Notes: generated from the letters alone by a model not told the origin. A stretch of 64,000 bases of DNA from Saprospiraceae bacterium (GCA_013140975.1 JABFRV010000013.1:40314-104313), one strand, 5' to 3'. Shown: positions 16,352-25,985, counted from the first letter of the stretch. Numbers and translations are program-made.

Positions 16352-16355
16352 CAAT

Positions 16356-17783
16356 ATGAAGTATAAACTAATCACCGTCTTCTTATTCACTATGGTAAGC
16401 CTTACTGCTCAAAATGAAATTAACTGGCAGAACGCGGCGGCCGTTTCAGCTTCTCATTTCGGAAATAGTCACCCTAGGATTACTTGTAGTGAAAAAGGAG
16501 AAGCGTATATGGTTTGGGGACGCAGCTCAGATCAAAGTGTTCAATTTGCTTATTGGAATGGAAGTGTATTTAGCACACCCGTAAAGGTGAATGTAACAAA
16601 TAGTGCTTCTGCTTCGTGGATGGGACCAGATATGGCTTCAAGAAATGACACAATTTATATAGTCCATAAATCTGTTCCTGAAGATGATCCGAATAGTCAC
16701 ATGTATTTAATTCGTTCATTTGATGGAGGACGGAATTTTAGCAAACCTGTGCAAATAGAAAGCATTGGTACTGACATCTCACGATTTCCTACAGTTGCCA
16801 TAGATAAATTTGGCCAACCTATTGTTGCATATATGCGATTTAATTCAAAGTTTCTTGAATCAAGATGGGTTATTACAAGTTCAACGGATTACGGCATCAC
16901 ATTTCAACCTGCAGTTCTTGCAAGTGGATGGGGAAAGTCTGAGGAAGTTTGTGATTGTTGCCCGGGAAGTCTTACTTGTGTGGATGGAACTTGCGCATTA
17001 TTTTATCGTGACAATAATAATAACATTAGAGACAGTTGGGTAAGCATATCCAGAGATAATGGTAAAAGTTTTAGCTCAGGATTTAATGTAGATAATAACA
17101 ACTGGAATATTTTTACTTGTCCTGCAAGTGGCCCTGATGGAATTATTTTAGATGATAATATCTATTCAACTTTTATGAACGGTAAAAACTCTTTGTCCAG
17201 AAATTACCTAAGCCGAAGTTCTCTTTCCAACGATAAGTTTGTAGATAAAATAGATCTTTCTGCCAACATAAACAATCTTAGAATTCAAAACTTTCCTCGT
17301 ATCGCCGGATATGGAAAATCTCTGGCAGTGGTAGGGACACAATCTGTTGTTGCAAATAAAGTTGAAATACCAATGTGGTTCACCAACAACTATGAAAATG
17401 GAATCAATACCAAATATCAGTTAGTTGATGAGTTTAACATCAGCAACTGTGATATAACGATGAATAAGAATTCGATATTTGTTGTATGGCAGGACGACAA
17501 TACAAGAACAGTTAATTTCAGATCAGGGTCTTACAATCCTACAAGTCTTTTGGATGAAAAATCAAACAAACTTCCTGTAGTTTACAATACAATCAATTCA
17601 TGGCTGATCGAGTCAGATTTTCTTACGACCTTGGAAATTGTAGATATTCATGGAAGAACTATAAAGACGTTTGATAACATTCAAAACAACAATGTAGAAA
17701 TTTCCAAACAAGATGTAGCACCGGGAATGCACATTGCAAAAATCAAAACGACAAGTAAAACATTCTATATAAAACTACTATAA
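16356..17783 (+). CDS. Secreted sialidase-like beta-propeller protein with T9SS sorting domain
   Basis: 475 aa. A signal peptide (MKYKLITVFLFTMVSLTAQN, 1-20) is followed by a BNR/Asp-box propeller: SFDGGRNF, STDYGITF and SRDNGKSF, spaced about 50-70 residues apart. A cysteine cluster VCDCCPGSLTC lies at about 201-211. The last 75 residues form a type IX secretion type A sorting domain (EIVDIHGRTIKTF ending GMHIAKIKTTSKTFYIKLL). Propellers of this kind include exo-sialidases and many proteins without enzyme activity; no clear sialidase FRIP motif was seen, so glycan hydrolysis is not claimed. Exported via Sec and then T9SS to the surface or medium. Confidence 0.82.
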   Translation: MKYKLITVFLFTMVSLTAQNEINWQNAAAVSASHFGNSHPRITCSEKGEAYMVWGRSSDQSVQFAYWNGSVFSTPVKVNVTNSASASWMGPDMASRNDTIYIVHKSVPEDDPNSHMYLIRSFDGGRNFSKPVQIESIGTDISRFPTVAIDKFGQPIVAYMRFNSKFLESRWVITSSTDYGITFQPAVLASGWGKSEEVCDCCPGSLTCVDGTCALFYRDNNNNIRDSWVSISRDNGKSFSSGFNVDNNNWNIFTCPASGPDGIILDDNIYSTFMNGKNSLSRNYLSRSSLSNDKFVDKIDLSANINNLRIQNFPRIAGYGKSLAVVGTQSVVANKVEIPMWFTNNYENGINTKYQLVDEFNISNCDITMNKNSIFVVWQDDNTRTVNFRSGSYNPTSLLDEKSNKLPVVYNTINSWLIESDFLTTLEIVDIHGRTIKTFDNIQNNNVEISKQDVAPGMHIAKIKTTSKTFYIKLL

Positions 17784-17793
17784 AATAATAGTT

Positions 17794-17815
17794 AATTATA
17801 ATTCTTATTATAATT
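17794..17815. terminator. Possible bidirectional hairpin between convergent genes
   Basis: Arms AATTATAA (17794-17801) and TTATAATT (17808-17815) with a 6-nt loop lie between two convergent stops. The stem is all A/T and weak. Confidence 0.35.
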
Positions 17816-17848
17816 GACCTTTTACTATTTATTTTTTATTATTTGCTA

Positions 17849-19048
17849 TTAAGATGTAATGTCATTCATCCCTATCCCACCCTGCGCATCATCAGGCAGC
17901 CAGCTTAAGTAATAATTTTTATCTTCAATAGGAACTGCGTGTTCTGTCATAAGCAAAGGCCGGAAAGTATCAATCATTACAGCGAGTTCGCGGGTTTCCT
18001 TTGCTCCTATACTTTTTTCTACTGAGCCTCGATGGGGACCATGCGGAATTCCTCCGGGATGCAAAGTAAACATTCCTCTCTCAACATGCTTGCGACTCAT
18101 GAAGTCTCCATCAACATAATACAACACTTCATCACTGTCAATATTACTGTGATTATAAGGAGCAGGAATTGCTAAAGGATGATAATCAAATAATCTTGGA
18201 ACAAAAGAACAGATTACAAAATTATGGCCGTCAAAAGTCTGATGAACCGGTGGCGGTTGATGAACACGTCCGGTTATAGGTTCAAAATCATGAATTGAAA
18301 ATGCAAAAGGATATACATATCCATCCCAACCGATGACATCAAAGGGATGTGCCAGATAATGATAAGGATACATCATATCCTGCTTCTTTATATAAAGCAG
18401 AAAATTTCCTTTTTCATCATGCGTTTCCAGATTCTCCGGCTTGCGAATGTCTCTTTCACAAAATGGCGCATGTTCATGAAGCTGACCCATTTGGTTACGA
18501 TATCGTTTTGGATACGTTATAGGGCCTCCAACAGATTCAATAATTAATAATCGATTCTCCTGGGTATCAAAATGCAATTGATAAACAGTTCCTCTAGGAA
18601 TTACGATATAATCACCATATGAAAAAGGTATATTTCCATACATGGTTTTAAGAGTACCTGTTCCTTCATGAATAAATAATACTTCATCAGCGTCTGCATT
18701 CTTGTAGAAATAGTTTGTCATACTATTTCTGGGCGCAGCAACAGAAATTTTGCAATCATTATTTACCAATAGCTGTTTTCTGCTTTTTAAGTAATCATCT
18801 TCTGCAGCAACATGAAATCCTTTTAGGCAACGATGCTTTAATTGTTTGTCATGAATTGTTTTCGCTGCGACTGAATAAGGCTCATCGATCTGAACAATCT
18901 CTGTAGGTGGATAAGAGTGATATAACAAAGAATAAGTATTCGAGAACCCTTCAGTCGAAAAAAGTTGTTCACTATACAATGAACCATCGGGTTTGCGAAA
19001 TTGAGTGTGCCTTTTATGAGGAATCTTGCCTAAAGAATAATAATGCAT
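17849..19048 (-). CDS. hmgA: Homogentisate 1,2-dioxygenase
   Basis: 399 aa, cupin-type. Seen: HYYSLGKIPHKRHTQFRKPD at the N-terminus, the jelly-roll segment DEVLFIHEGTGTLKTMYG (about 137-154), VHQPPPVHQTF (about 270-280) and the metal-site segment LHPGGIPHGPHRGSVE (about 340-355), where Fe(II)-binding His residues cluster. It opens the ring of homogentisate to maleylacetoacetate in tyrosine and phenylalanine breakdown. The Bacteroidota form is somewhat shorter than the animal enzyme. It is a single gene here, convergent with the propeller gene. Confidence 0.93.
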   Translation of the reverse strand: MHYYSLGKIPHKRHTQFRKPDGSLYSEQLFSTEGFSNTYSLLYHSYPPTEIVQIDEPYSVAAKTIHDKQLKHRCLKGFHVAAEDDYLKSRKQLLVNNDCKISVAAPRNSMTNYFYKNADADEVLFIHEGTGTLKTMYGNIPFSYGDYIVIPRGTVYQLHFDTQENRLLIIESVGGPITYPKRYRNQMGQLHEHAPFCERDIRKPENLETHDEKGNFLLYIKKQDMMYPYHYLAHPFDVIGWDGYVYPFAFSIHDFEPITGRVHQPPPVHQTFDGHNFVICSFVPRLFDYHPLAIPAPYNHSNIDSDEVLYYVDGDFMSRKHVERGMFTLHPGGIPHGPHRGSVEKSIGAKETRELAVMIDTFRPLLMTEHAVPIEDKNYYLSWLPDDAQGGIGMNDITS

Positions 19049-19067
19049 AATTGTCTTGTTTCCGGCT

Positions 19068-19075
19068 CAAAAATA
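19068..19075 (-). promoter_or_regulatory. -7 box for hmgA
   Basis: TATTTTTG on the minus strand matches TAnnTTTG, 19 nt upstream of the ATG at 19048. No good -33 box is visible. Confidence 0.45.
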
Positions 19076-19110
19076 GTCAGATTACAACAAACTTTGACTT
19101 CTTTTTAGAC

Positions 19111-19139
19111 TTTGATTTAATTCGCATTTCATAGTTTTA
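19111..19139 (+). promoter_or_regulatory. Promoter of the PolX-like gene (TTTG-N17-TAGTTTTA)
   Basis: TTTG at 19111-19114 is separated by 17 nt from TAGTTTTA (19132-19139), which differs from TAnnTTTG only in its last base. The ATG follows at 19156. Confidence 0.45.
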
Positions 19140-19155
19140 CACATTAATTAAAGCA

Positions 19156-20793
19156 ATGACCAATAAAGAAATCGGTGAGCTATTCGGAGAGTTAGCATCT
19201 CTTATGGAGCTTCATGGTGACAATGAATTCAAGATACGTGCTTATTCCAGCGCTTATCTTACGATTAAAAAACTAGACATTCCATTATTAGAGAAATCAA
19301 AAGAAGAGCTTTCTAAATTAACAGTGATCAGCAAAGCGGTAGCTGAAAAAATTGTCGAACTATCGTCAACAGGCAAGATTGAGGCCCTGGAAGAATTGAG
19401 ACACAAAACGCCGGAAGGAATTCGAGCAATGTTTAAAATAAAAGGTGTCGGCCCTAAAAAGGTTAAGGTCTTCTGGAAAGAAATGAATCTTGAATCCATT
19501 GGAGAATTGCATTATGCTTGCAAAGAAAATCGCCTAATCCTTTACAAAGGTTTTGGACCAAAAATTCAAGAAGACATTATTAAAAACATTGAATATTTAC
19601 AATCCAATGAAGGTTCATTTTTATATGCCAAATTAAAATTGATATCTGATGAATTATTACTTGAACTCAAATCTATAAATCCAAAACTTACGATTCAAGA
19701 AACCGGCGAACTAAGAAGATGCATGCCGATTTTACAAAAAATAGAATTTCTTGTAGATAATTCGACTGTTACATTCTCTGAAAAATTTTCTATAGAGTCA
19801 GAAACCACAACAACAATCAAAGGAAAATTTCTGGATAATTTTCCCTTCGAATTTACGATATGCAATCCTAAAGAATTTCACACTCAACTCTTAATTTCTA
19901 CCGGCGGTTCAGATGCTTTTAAAAAATTTATACATATAGATAAAGTAAAAGACATTCATTCAGAAGAAGAATATTTCAACTCTGCAAAACTCCCGTATAT
20001 ACCTGCTGAATGCAGAGATATAGATGACTACAATGATTTTGACAACAATAAGTTAGTTATTGATTCTGACATCCTTGGAGTAATTCATAACCATAGCACT
20101 TATTCAGATGGAATGTATGATATTCAAACTATGGCGCAGGAATGCATCCGCTTAGGTTATAAATACCTTGTCATTTCAGATCACTCTAAAACGGCTGCAT
20201 ATGCAAATGGATTACCCATTGAAAGAGTTGAAATGCAATGGAGAGAGATTGACGAGTTAAACAAGAAACTCCATCCTTTTAAAATTTATAAATCTATAGA
20301 ATCAGATATTTTATCTGATGGATCATTAGATTATCCGGAAGATATACTCAAGGGTTTTGATCTTGTTATTGCAAGTATTCACAGCAACTTAAATATGGAT
20401 GAAGAAAAAGCAATGATGAGACTTATGAATGCAATAGAAAATCCATATACCAAAGTTTTAGGACATCTCACGGGACGATTGCTTTTATCAAGAAGAGGAT
20501 ATCCTGTTAATCATAAAAAAATAATTGATGCTTGCTCCGCCAATAATGTAAGTATAGAGATTAACGCCAATCCTGTACGATTAGACATGGATTACACATG
20601 GGTACCATATGCTATGAAAAAAGAAGTAATGATCTCGATTAATCCTGATGCACATAATCTTAAAGGCATTCAGGATATTAAATATGGAGTTATCGCGGCC
20701 AGGAAAGGAGGGTTAACAAGAGATTATTGTCTTAACACTTTATCGCAAGAAGATTTTAATGGCTGGTTAAAAGGCTCGCTTAGCCGTAAATGA
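19156..20793 (+). CDS. PolX-like protein: HhH, degenerate polymerase domain, PHP phosphoesterase
   Basis: 545 aa. The N-terminus has an HhH_8-type domain (about 5-70) and two helix-hairpin-helix units (about 88-110, IKGVGPKKVKVFW; about 127-145, LYKGFGPKIQEDI). The central nucleotidyltransferase fold is degenerate: GELRR (184-188) stands where PolX has GSxRR, and QKIEF (194-198) replaces the catalytic DxD. The C-terminal PHP domain looks complete: HNHSTYSDG (311-319), ISDHS (340-344), ASIHS, GHLTGR and NPDAH. Bacterial PolX proteins act in base-excision repair, with the PHP domain as a 3'-5' exonuclease. This one is probably a DNA-binding PHP nuclease without polymerase activity. Confidence 0.85.
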   Translation: MTNKEIGELFGELASLMELHGDNEFKIRAYSSAYLTIKKLDIPLLEKSKEELSKLTVISKAVAEKIVELSSTGKIEALEELRHKTPEGIRAMFKIKGVGPKKVKVFWKEMNLESIGELHYACKENRLILYKGFGPKIQEDIIKNIEYLQSNEGSFLYAKLKLISDELLLELKSINPKLTIQETGELRRCMPILQKIEFLVDNSTVTFSEKFSIESETTTTIKGKFLDNFPFEFTICNPKEFHTQLLISTGGSDAFKKFIHIDKVKDIHSEEEYFNSAKLPYIPAECRDIDDYNDFDNNKLVIDSDILGVIHNHSTYSDGMYDIQTMAQECIRLGYKYLVISDHSKTAAYANGLPIERVEMQWREIDELNKKLHPFKIYKSIESDILSDGSLDYPEDILKGFDLVIASIHSNLNMDEEKAMMRLMNAIENPYTKVLGHLTGRLLLSRRGYPVNHKKIIDACSANNVSIEINANPVRLDMDYTWVPYAMKKEVMISINPDAHNLKGIQDIKYGVIAARKGGLTRDYCLNTLSQEDFNGWLKGSLSRK

Positions 20794-21032
20794 GGATTTT
20801 GAATCTATGATTGCCCGTATTTTTTAAACCCGGTGTTCAAAAACCGGATGAACATCAGCTTCAATAAGACGAATCTAAATATAAAGATTTTGTTAAATAT
20901 TGACCATAAATGGGCTATTTCGTTGGTTTAGAAAAACATTAACAACCCATTAAAATCAGAATAAAACTAAGTAGACGATGCTACCCTACTTTTACATTCC
21001 AATTCATTATTAAATCTAAAAAGACAAAAAAC

Positions 21033-21584
21033 ATGAAGAATTTAAGATTACTTGGTTTTGCAGTATTAACTGTTATTCTTAGTGCTACCGCTTGTAAGAA
21101 TGATAAAGCCCCAAATACTGACGGCCAACCTACTACTGAAGCTACTCAAGCAAATCCATCAGATGTTGCTAGTCAATCTGGAACAACTGGAGAAGCTACA
21201 CCTGCAGCACCAACTGGTCCTACAACGACTGTTGAATTTGAAGAATTAGTTTATGACTACGGTGAAGTAATGGAAGGTACTATGGTAAAGCACGTTTATA
21301 AATTTAAGAATACTGGAAATGAGCCATTGGTAATTTCTGATGCAAAAGGAAGCTGTGGTTGCACAGTTCCAGATTGGCCAAGAGAGCCTATCGCACCAGG
21401 AGGAACAGGTGTTATCAACGTTCAGTTTGATTCTAAAGGAAAAGGTTCAGAAGATGGTGGAAAACAGTCTAAAAGAGTTACTGTTACTGCTAATACTAAT
21501 CCTGCACAGACTTACTTAACTATCTCCGGAGTTGTTAAGAAAGATCCTAAAGCTAAAAAGGAAGAAGGCGCTACTCCTCAATAA
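21033..21584 (+). CDS. DUF1573 lipoprotein
   Basis: 183 aa. A lipoprotein signal peptide ends at LSATAC (C22 likely lipidated). A Thr/Pro/Ala-rich linker (about 28-68) follows, then a DUF1573 Ig-like domain (about 70-170) with VYDYGEVMEGTMVKHVYKFK and GSCGCTVPDWPREPIAPG. The family is abundant in Bacteroidota and resembles ASPM-SPD-2-Hydin-type beta-sandwiches; its function is unknown. It probably sits in the outer membrane or periplasm. A clear terminator follows at 21609-21642. Confidence 0.9.
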   Translation: MKNLRLLGFAVLTVILSATACKNDKAPNTDGQPTTEATQANPSDVASQSGTTGEATPAAPTGPTTTVEFEELVYDYGEVMEGTMVKHVYKFKNTGNEPLVISDAKGSCGCTVPDWPREPIAPGGTGVINVQFDSKGKGSEDGGKQSKRVTVTANTNPAQTYLTISGVVKKDPKAKKEEGATPQ

Positions 21585-21608
21585 TTTGTTAGAATAAATT
21601 ATAATTAA

Positions 21609-21642
21609 AAGGCTTCTGGATCAACATTCAGAAGCCTTTTTT
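21609..21642 (+). terminator. Rho-independent terminator after the DUF1573 gene
   Basis: Arms AAGGCTTCTG (21609-21618) and CAGAAGCCTT (21629-21638) form a perfect 10-bp stem with a 10-nt loop, followed by a run of T to 21642. It lies 25 nt after the stop and just ahead of the UbiA-family gene. Confidence 0.92.
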
Positions 21643-21657
21643 CATTACTATTGTATA

Positions 21658-22539
21658 ATGAAACTATTTAAGACCATTCAGTCTTATCTCTCGCTGGTAA
21701 AATTCTCGCATTCCATATTTGCCCTTCCCTTTGCGTTGATCGGATTTGTTGTTGCATTACATCACAGCTCTGCTCCTTCGTTACAATGGGATAAGCTTGT
21801 ATTTATAATTATTTGCATGATTACTGCAAGAAATGCTGCAATGGCGTTCAACAGATGGGTAGATCGTTTTATAGATTCCAAAAATCAAAGAACTAAAAAC
21901 AGGGAGATCCCCAGTGGGATTATTTCGCCGAAAGCTGTTTTGGCTTTTATTGTTATTAATTCTATAGCATTTATCATCAGTGCATGGTTTATTAATCTTT
22001 TGTGTTTTTATCTGGCTCCCATTGCCTTATTTATTGTTCTTGGATATAGTTATACCAAGCGATTTTCCTGGTGGTGCCATGTTTTTCTCGGGTTAGGATT
22101 GTCACTCGCACCTGTTGGTGCTTATCTGGCGGTTACTTCAAGTTTTGATTTACTTCCTTTGATGTATGGAATCGCTGTTGTAAGCTGGGTAGCAGGATTT
22201 GACGTCTTGTACGCATTACAAGACATAGAGTTTGATCAGAAAGAGAAATTATATTCAATTCCAAGTCGTTTCGGAATTCAAAAATCATTATGGATATCCA
22301 TATGGTTTCATATTATTTGTGCCGCTGCAATATTAACCTGCTCTTACTTATTACACAATGAATTTGGATTAAACTACTTTATGGGCGCAGGCACAATTAG
22401 TTTTTTAATCTTATTGTTTTATCAACATTATATTATTTCAGAGAACAATCTCAACCGCATCAATCTCGCATTTTTTACTACAAATGGAATTGCAAGTATT
22501 ATTCTTGCCGGTTTTACGATATTAGATTTCTATATTTAA
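21658..22539 (+). CDS. UbiA-family prenyltransferase (4-hydroxybenzoate polyprenyltransferase-like, possibly MqnP)
   Basis: 293 aa with about eight hydrophobic segments. The first Asp-rich motif is NRWVDRFID (about 62-70) and the second lies in DVLYALQDIEFDQKEKL (about 181-197). These are the two diphosphate/Mg sites of UbiA enzymes, which attach a polyprenyl chain to an aromatic acid in the membrane. Bacteroidota lack ubiquinone, so a menaquinone role fits. The sequence is of the 'putative 4-hydroxybenzoate polyprenyltransferase' type that includes MqnP of the futalosine route. Which route applies cannot be decided because no mqn or men genes are nearby. Confidence 0.85.
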   Translation: MKLFKTIQSYLSLVKFSHSIFALPFALIGFVVALHHSSAPSLQWDKLVFIIICMITARNAAMAFNRWVDRFIDSKNQRTKNREIPSGIISPKAVLAFIVINSIAFIISAWFINLLCFYLAPIALFIVLGYSYTKRFSWWCHVFLGLGLSLAPVGAYLAVTSSFDLLPLMYGIAVVSWVAGFDVLYALQDIEFDQKEKLYSIPSRFGIQKSLWISIWFHIICAAAILTCSYLLHNEFGLNYFMGAGTISFLILLFYQHYIISENNLNRINLAFFTTNGIASIILAGFTILDFYI

Positions 22540-22703
22540 TTCGGGAATAAGAGTTATTTAAAAAGCATTTACAAGATACAATTGGTATTCTCAAGATAAG
22601 AATTCAAACCCATCCCCGACCCTTCTTACGTCGAGATGCTTACTGTTATTGCAACAGAAGAAGAGTTGTATATGGATTAACGCTTCACTATTTCAATCAT
22701 ACT

Positions 22704-22746
22704 CCAAAAAAAAATACCATACTTGTTACTACACAAGTATGGTATT
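22704..22746 (-). terminator. Strong terminator of the 1047-aa secreted protein gene
   Basis: Arms AATACCATACTTG (22713-22725) and CAAGTATGGTATT (22734-22746) form a perfect 13-bp stem with an 8-nt loop. On the minus strand it is followed by about ten T (complement of the A-run at 22705-22714). It sits 20 nt after the stop at 22766. Confidence 0.93.
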
Positions 22747-22765
22747 CATAAAAATTATCTAATAA

Positions 22766-25700
22766 CTATTGCTTGATCAAGGATTTAGTAACCGAAGATG
22801 AATTTGTTCTTACGGTGACTAAATAAAATCCTTTTGCAAATGAATTTAAATTAAGGTCTATGATTTGTTTACTATCTGATACAGGAGTACGGTAAACTTC
22901 TTTTCCTACAAGATCTACCAGTATTAATTCAGCTCTACTTGTTAGATTTTCTGATGTAATAATTATTCTACCTAAGTCCTTAATAGGATTAGGCTCTATC
23001 TGCATTTGAAGTTTTTCAGAAAGATTAACAGTAGAAGTTACTGCTTTCACTTCAAAAGGGCCGAAGTTCATTTCACAACCATTGGCATCTGTAATTTTTA
23101 CGGAGTAAAAACCGGCAACTAGATTAGAGACTTCTTCGGTTGTTGCGCCATTTGACCAAAGGTAAATATATCCCGGAGTTCCACCACCTATTTTGATTTT
23201 TAATGAGCCATTCTTGAATCCTGCATTTTCATTGCGGATGTCAATTCCATCCTGTCTTATTATTGCCGGCTCTTTAACTGTAAATGTCTTTTCAATTTTT
23301 GCACCTAATGCATCTATAATTTTTACATTATAATCACCTGCTGATAGATTCGTTATCTCATTGGTTTTTCCACCTGTACTCCATTCAAAAGTGTAAGGCT
23401 GAGTTCCACCCTGTACATTTAATTTTATGTATCCCTGATTTCCGCCATAACATTCAACAGGATGAATATCCCAAGAGGCTAGATTAAGAACGCTGCTAAT
23501 TGTAAGAGAAACATTCTTACACGTTTTCTTAACTCCACATTCATTTTCAACATCAAGACAGATCTGATACTCTCCGGCTGCAGAATATGTATGCACAGGG
23601 CTCGTCTCTGTACTCGTTTGTCCATCTCCAAAATTCCAAACTCTGCTGCTAATTATTCCAGGGGTAAGATCTGAAAAACGTAAAGCAAGCTCATTCTGCA
23701 CAATAGAAAATTCAGGGTTTAATGGTTTTTGCTCACGAATTGCAAAAGCAATTGTTTTATCACAAAGACTCTTCGTATTTTCGTAATAAAGATTATAGTC
23801 TCCTTCTTTTTCAATTTGAACATCAGCAGAATTTAATGTACCTTTAATTCCACCGTTGGTTGTTGACCATTTTACTGAGTAATCAGAATTCAATCCTGTC
23901 TTAATATCAACAACCGGGCGAATACAACTAATATCTTGCAAAAGTTCGCTAATCTTAATATCCGTAAATTCAGTATTGCTTTTTACTTCAACTGCCTGAT
24001 TGCTTTCACAGCCATTCGTTTTATTCAATAATTTTAATACATAAGTTCCTTTTTTATCAACAACAGGTGATAGAGTTTTTTCTCCCGAAACAATATTGCC
24101 ATCACTTGTAAACCAGGATCTTTCAATATCATTCTGTTGATCTGAATTTTCAGCATGAATTATAGAGCTTGCAACCTTACAATTTAATTCTTTCGGTAGG
24201 TCAATAAAAATATTGGGTGCAATTTTATTTTCTTTAATAACAATCGTATCCTTGGAGACACACAGGTTCATTGTATCCTTAACATTAAACACATAAGAGC
24301 CTCCTTCTGAAATAAGAATTGCCGCTTTGTTTTCTTTAAAATTAGAATTTAACTTTGTCCAGTATACATGCGTACGCAGTTCAGTTGTCTCACCTTTTAA
24401 TTCCGCGTCTGGAACATAACAATTAAGATCAGCGGCTCCGGAAACTTTTATATCGGGAAACTTCTGATCTTCTTTTATAATAATACTGTCAATCTTTACA
24501 CAGGTATTAATGGTATTTGTAATTTTTAATTCGTAAGTACCTGCATTCGCAGTTTTGATATTTAAGTTATATTTATCGCCTAAAATTTTTCCATTTCGAC
24601 TCTTCCATTCTGTAATAAATTCACTGCCATTATCTGAATCTTCTCCCAACAATTGAATGGTATCTTTCGCGCAAGTGATTGCTGACGGCGCATTAATTAC
24701 TAATTTGGGTTTGTGGGTAGCCGTTAAGGTTATATGCTCTACAACCTCGCAATTGTTTAAATCAACCACTCTAGGAGAATAAGTTCCTTCTTTTAGCTTT
24801 CCAAAGCTTCCGAAAGGACTCTTTTGATTACCTAACCAATACGTATAAGGAGTTACACCGCCTTTTGCAACAATACTAATAAATCCATTTGCGTCATCGC
24901 AGGTTTCATTTATTCCTGTTAATTCTGAAGTCAATAGTGCCGGCTCAGAAATATTATATGAAGAAGATACAACGCAATTCGCTGCATCTGTAACTGTTAC
25001 TGTGTAATTACCCGCGGGAATATTAAGAAGCTGCGAAGCAGTCTCTCCATTACTCCATTGATAAGTGTACGGTGCTGTACCGTAAGCAATAGTAAGTTTA
25101 ATAGCACCCTTCGTTTCACCAAAACATTTATTATCTGTCTTTTGCGTACTGGTAATTGCTACTTTTCGCAGAGGTCCATCAACTACAAAAGGTCCATAGG
25201 ATTTGAAATAACCCTGTGCATCAGTGATAGTAACGTTATAGGTACCTCCCGGTATTCCAACCAGATCCTTGGTCGTTCCACCATTACTCCATTTATACTT
25301 TTTAGTACCTAATCCTCCTGTTACATTTAATACTATTGAACCATTATCCCCACAAGTTGAACTTTTGATTGTCTCGGTTGCTGCCAATGAAAAAGAATGA
25401 ATGATCCAATCATAATATTCCTGATAAGTACGGCTTACGATATTCCATACTCTAAAATCAGGTGAAATAACATATAATGTGGGAACAAAATTTACATTGT
25501 ATTGTGCAGCTACACTAGCTCCATTCGTGGAAGACAAGTCGGTCATCGGATAATTCGTACCCGCAACCCAATTACCCTGAGTTCCTTTAGTACAAGGTGA
25601 AAGATTATACAAGCAATTTGTATTGGTGGCAAAGTCTGCTTCTAAAAACAGAACTGTAGTACTGGAACTTAGATTTGTATTTACCGAATTCAAAACCTTG

Positions 25701-25909
25701 CTCTGGTGAAATGACCAGCATGGCGAACACCAGGTAGCGGAAAAATCCAGGCAAGCAGATTTGCCTCCTGACATTTCTCCATAAAGACTCCAGGAGTTAC
25801 CATTAAGATCTGTTACCGAAAAATCAGGAGCCGGTGCACCATTGGAAAGCTGGGCATCAGTCCTTAAAACCACTAAAATAAGTACTAAAACAGTTAAAAT
25901 TCTTGTCAT
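22766..25909 (-). CDS. Large T9SS-secreted protein: thioredoxin domain, SprB repeats, PKD domain
   Basis: 1047 aa. A signal peptide (1-20) is followed by a thioredoxin/AhpC-like domain with CSPC (C61-C64; CLDFSATWCSPCW) up to about residue 175. SprB-type repeats follow (KCFGETKGAIKLTIAYGTAP, APYTYQWSNGETASQLLNIP; related units VECYGGNQGYIKLNVQGG and GTPGYIYLWSNGATTEEVSN). The middle holds Ig-like units with ITCAKDTIQLLGE and SCIRPVVDIKTG, then a PKD domain (FGDGQTSTETSPVHTYSAAG). A C-terminal type A sorting domain ends LVTVRTNSSSVTKSLIKQ. It is likely exported by the T9SS and placed at the surface. A redox domain joined to adhesin-like repeats suggests disulphide exchange or merely a fold used for binding. 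Confidence 0.85.
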   Translation of the reverse strand: MTRILTVLVLILVVLRTDAQLSNGAPAPDFSVTDLNGNSWSLYGEMSGGKSACLDFSATWCSPCWSFHQSKVLNSVNTNLSSSTTVLFLEADFATNTNCLYNLSPCTKGTQGNWVAGTNYPMTDLSSTNGASVAAQYNVNFVPTLYVISPDFRVWNIVSRTYQEYYDWIIHSFSLAATETIKSSTCGDNGSIVLNVTGGLGTKKYKWSNGGTTKDLVGIPGGTYNVTITDAQGYFKSYGPFVVDGPLRKVAITSTQKTDNKCFGETKGAIKLTIAYGTAPYTYQWSNGETASQLLNIPAGNYTVTVTDAANCVVSSSYNISEPALLTSELTGINETCDDANGFISIVAKGGVTPYTYWLGNQKSPFGSFGKLKEGTYSPRVVDLNNCEVVEHITLTATHKPKLVINAPSAITCAKDTIQLLGEDSDNGSEFITEWKSRNGKILGDKYNLNIKTANAGTYELKITNTINTCVKIDSIIIKEDQKFPDIKVSGAADLNCYVPDAELKGETTELRTHVYWTKLNSNFKENKAAILISEGGSYVFNVKDTMNLCVSKDTIVIKENKIAPNIFIDLPKELNCKVASSIIHAENSDQQNDIERSWFTSDGNIVSGEKTLSPVVDKKGTYVLKLLNKTNGCESNQAVEVKSNTEFTDIKISELLQDISCIRPVVDIKTGLNSDYSVKWSTTNGGIKGTLNSADVQIEKEGDYNLYYENTKSLCDKTIAFAIREQKPLNPEFSIVQNELALRFSDLTPGIISSRVWNFGDGQTSTETSPVHTYSAAGEYQICLDVENECGVKKTCKNVSLTISSVLNLASWDIHPVECYGGNQGYIKLNVQGGTQPYTFEWSTGGKTNEITNLSAGDYNVKIIDALGAKIEKTFTVKEPAIIRQDGIDIRNENAGFKNGSLKIKIGGGTPGYIYLWSNGATTEEVSNLVAGFYSVKITDANGCEMNFGPFEVKAVTSTVNLSEKLQMQIEPNPIKDLGRIIITSENLTSRAELILVDLVGKEVYRTPVSDSKQIIDLNLNSFAKGFYLVTVRTNSSSVTKSLIKQ

Positions 25910-25966
25910 TTATACGAAATTTGGAACAAGATACTAAGTTAATTGAAAATTGAAAATTGAAAATTG

Positions 25967-25985
25967 TCCAGACATAAAGTCGGGA
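25967..25985 (+). repeat. Dispersed hairpin element, copy 3 (one arm mismatch)
   Basis: TCCAGAC-ATAAA-GTCGGGA: the same element with one changed base in the left arm, flanked by the same GAAAATTG and ATGAAAATT words. Confidence 0.7.

Larger units (their letters stand above)
16108..16355. repeat. Repeat-bearing intergenic stretch
   Basis: It holds ATACGAA words (about 16115-16175), AGAGCTTTAGAGC words (about 16242-16280) and CAATTTTCAATTTTC tracts (about 16301-16336). Positions 16267-16310 match 25987-26030 in inverse orientation. Confidence 0.8.

Noticed and set aside
16356..17783. Annotation as a true sialidase
   Set aside because: Asp-boxes and a propeller are visible, but no clear FRIP motif or catalytic set, so only a sialidase-like propeller is claimed.
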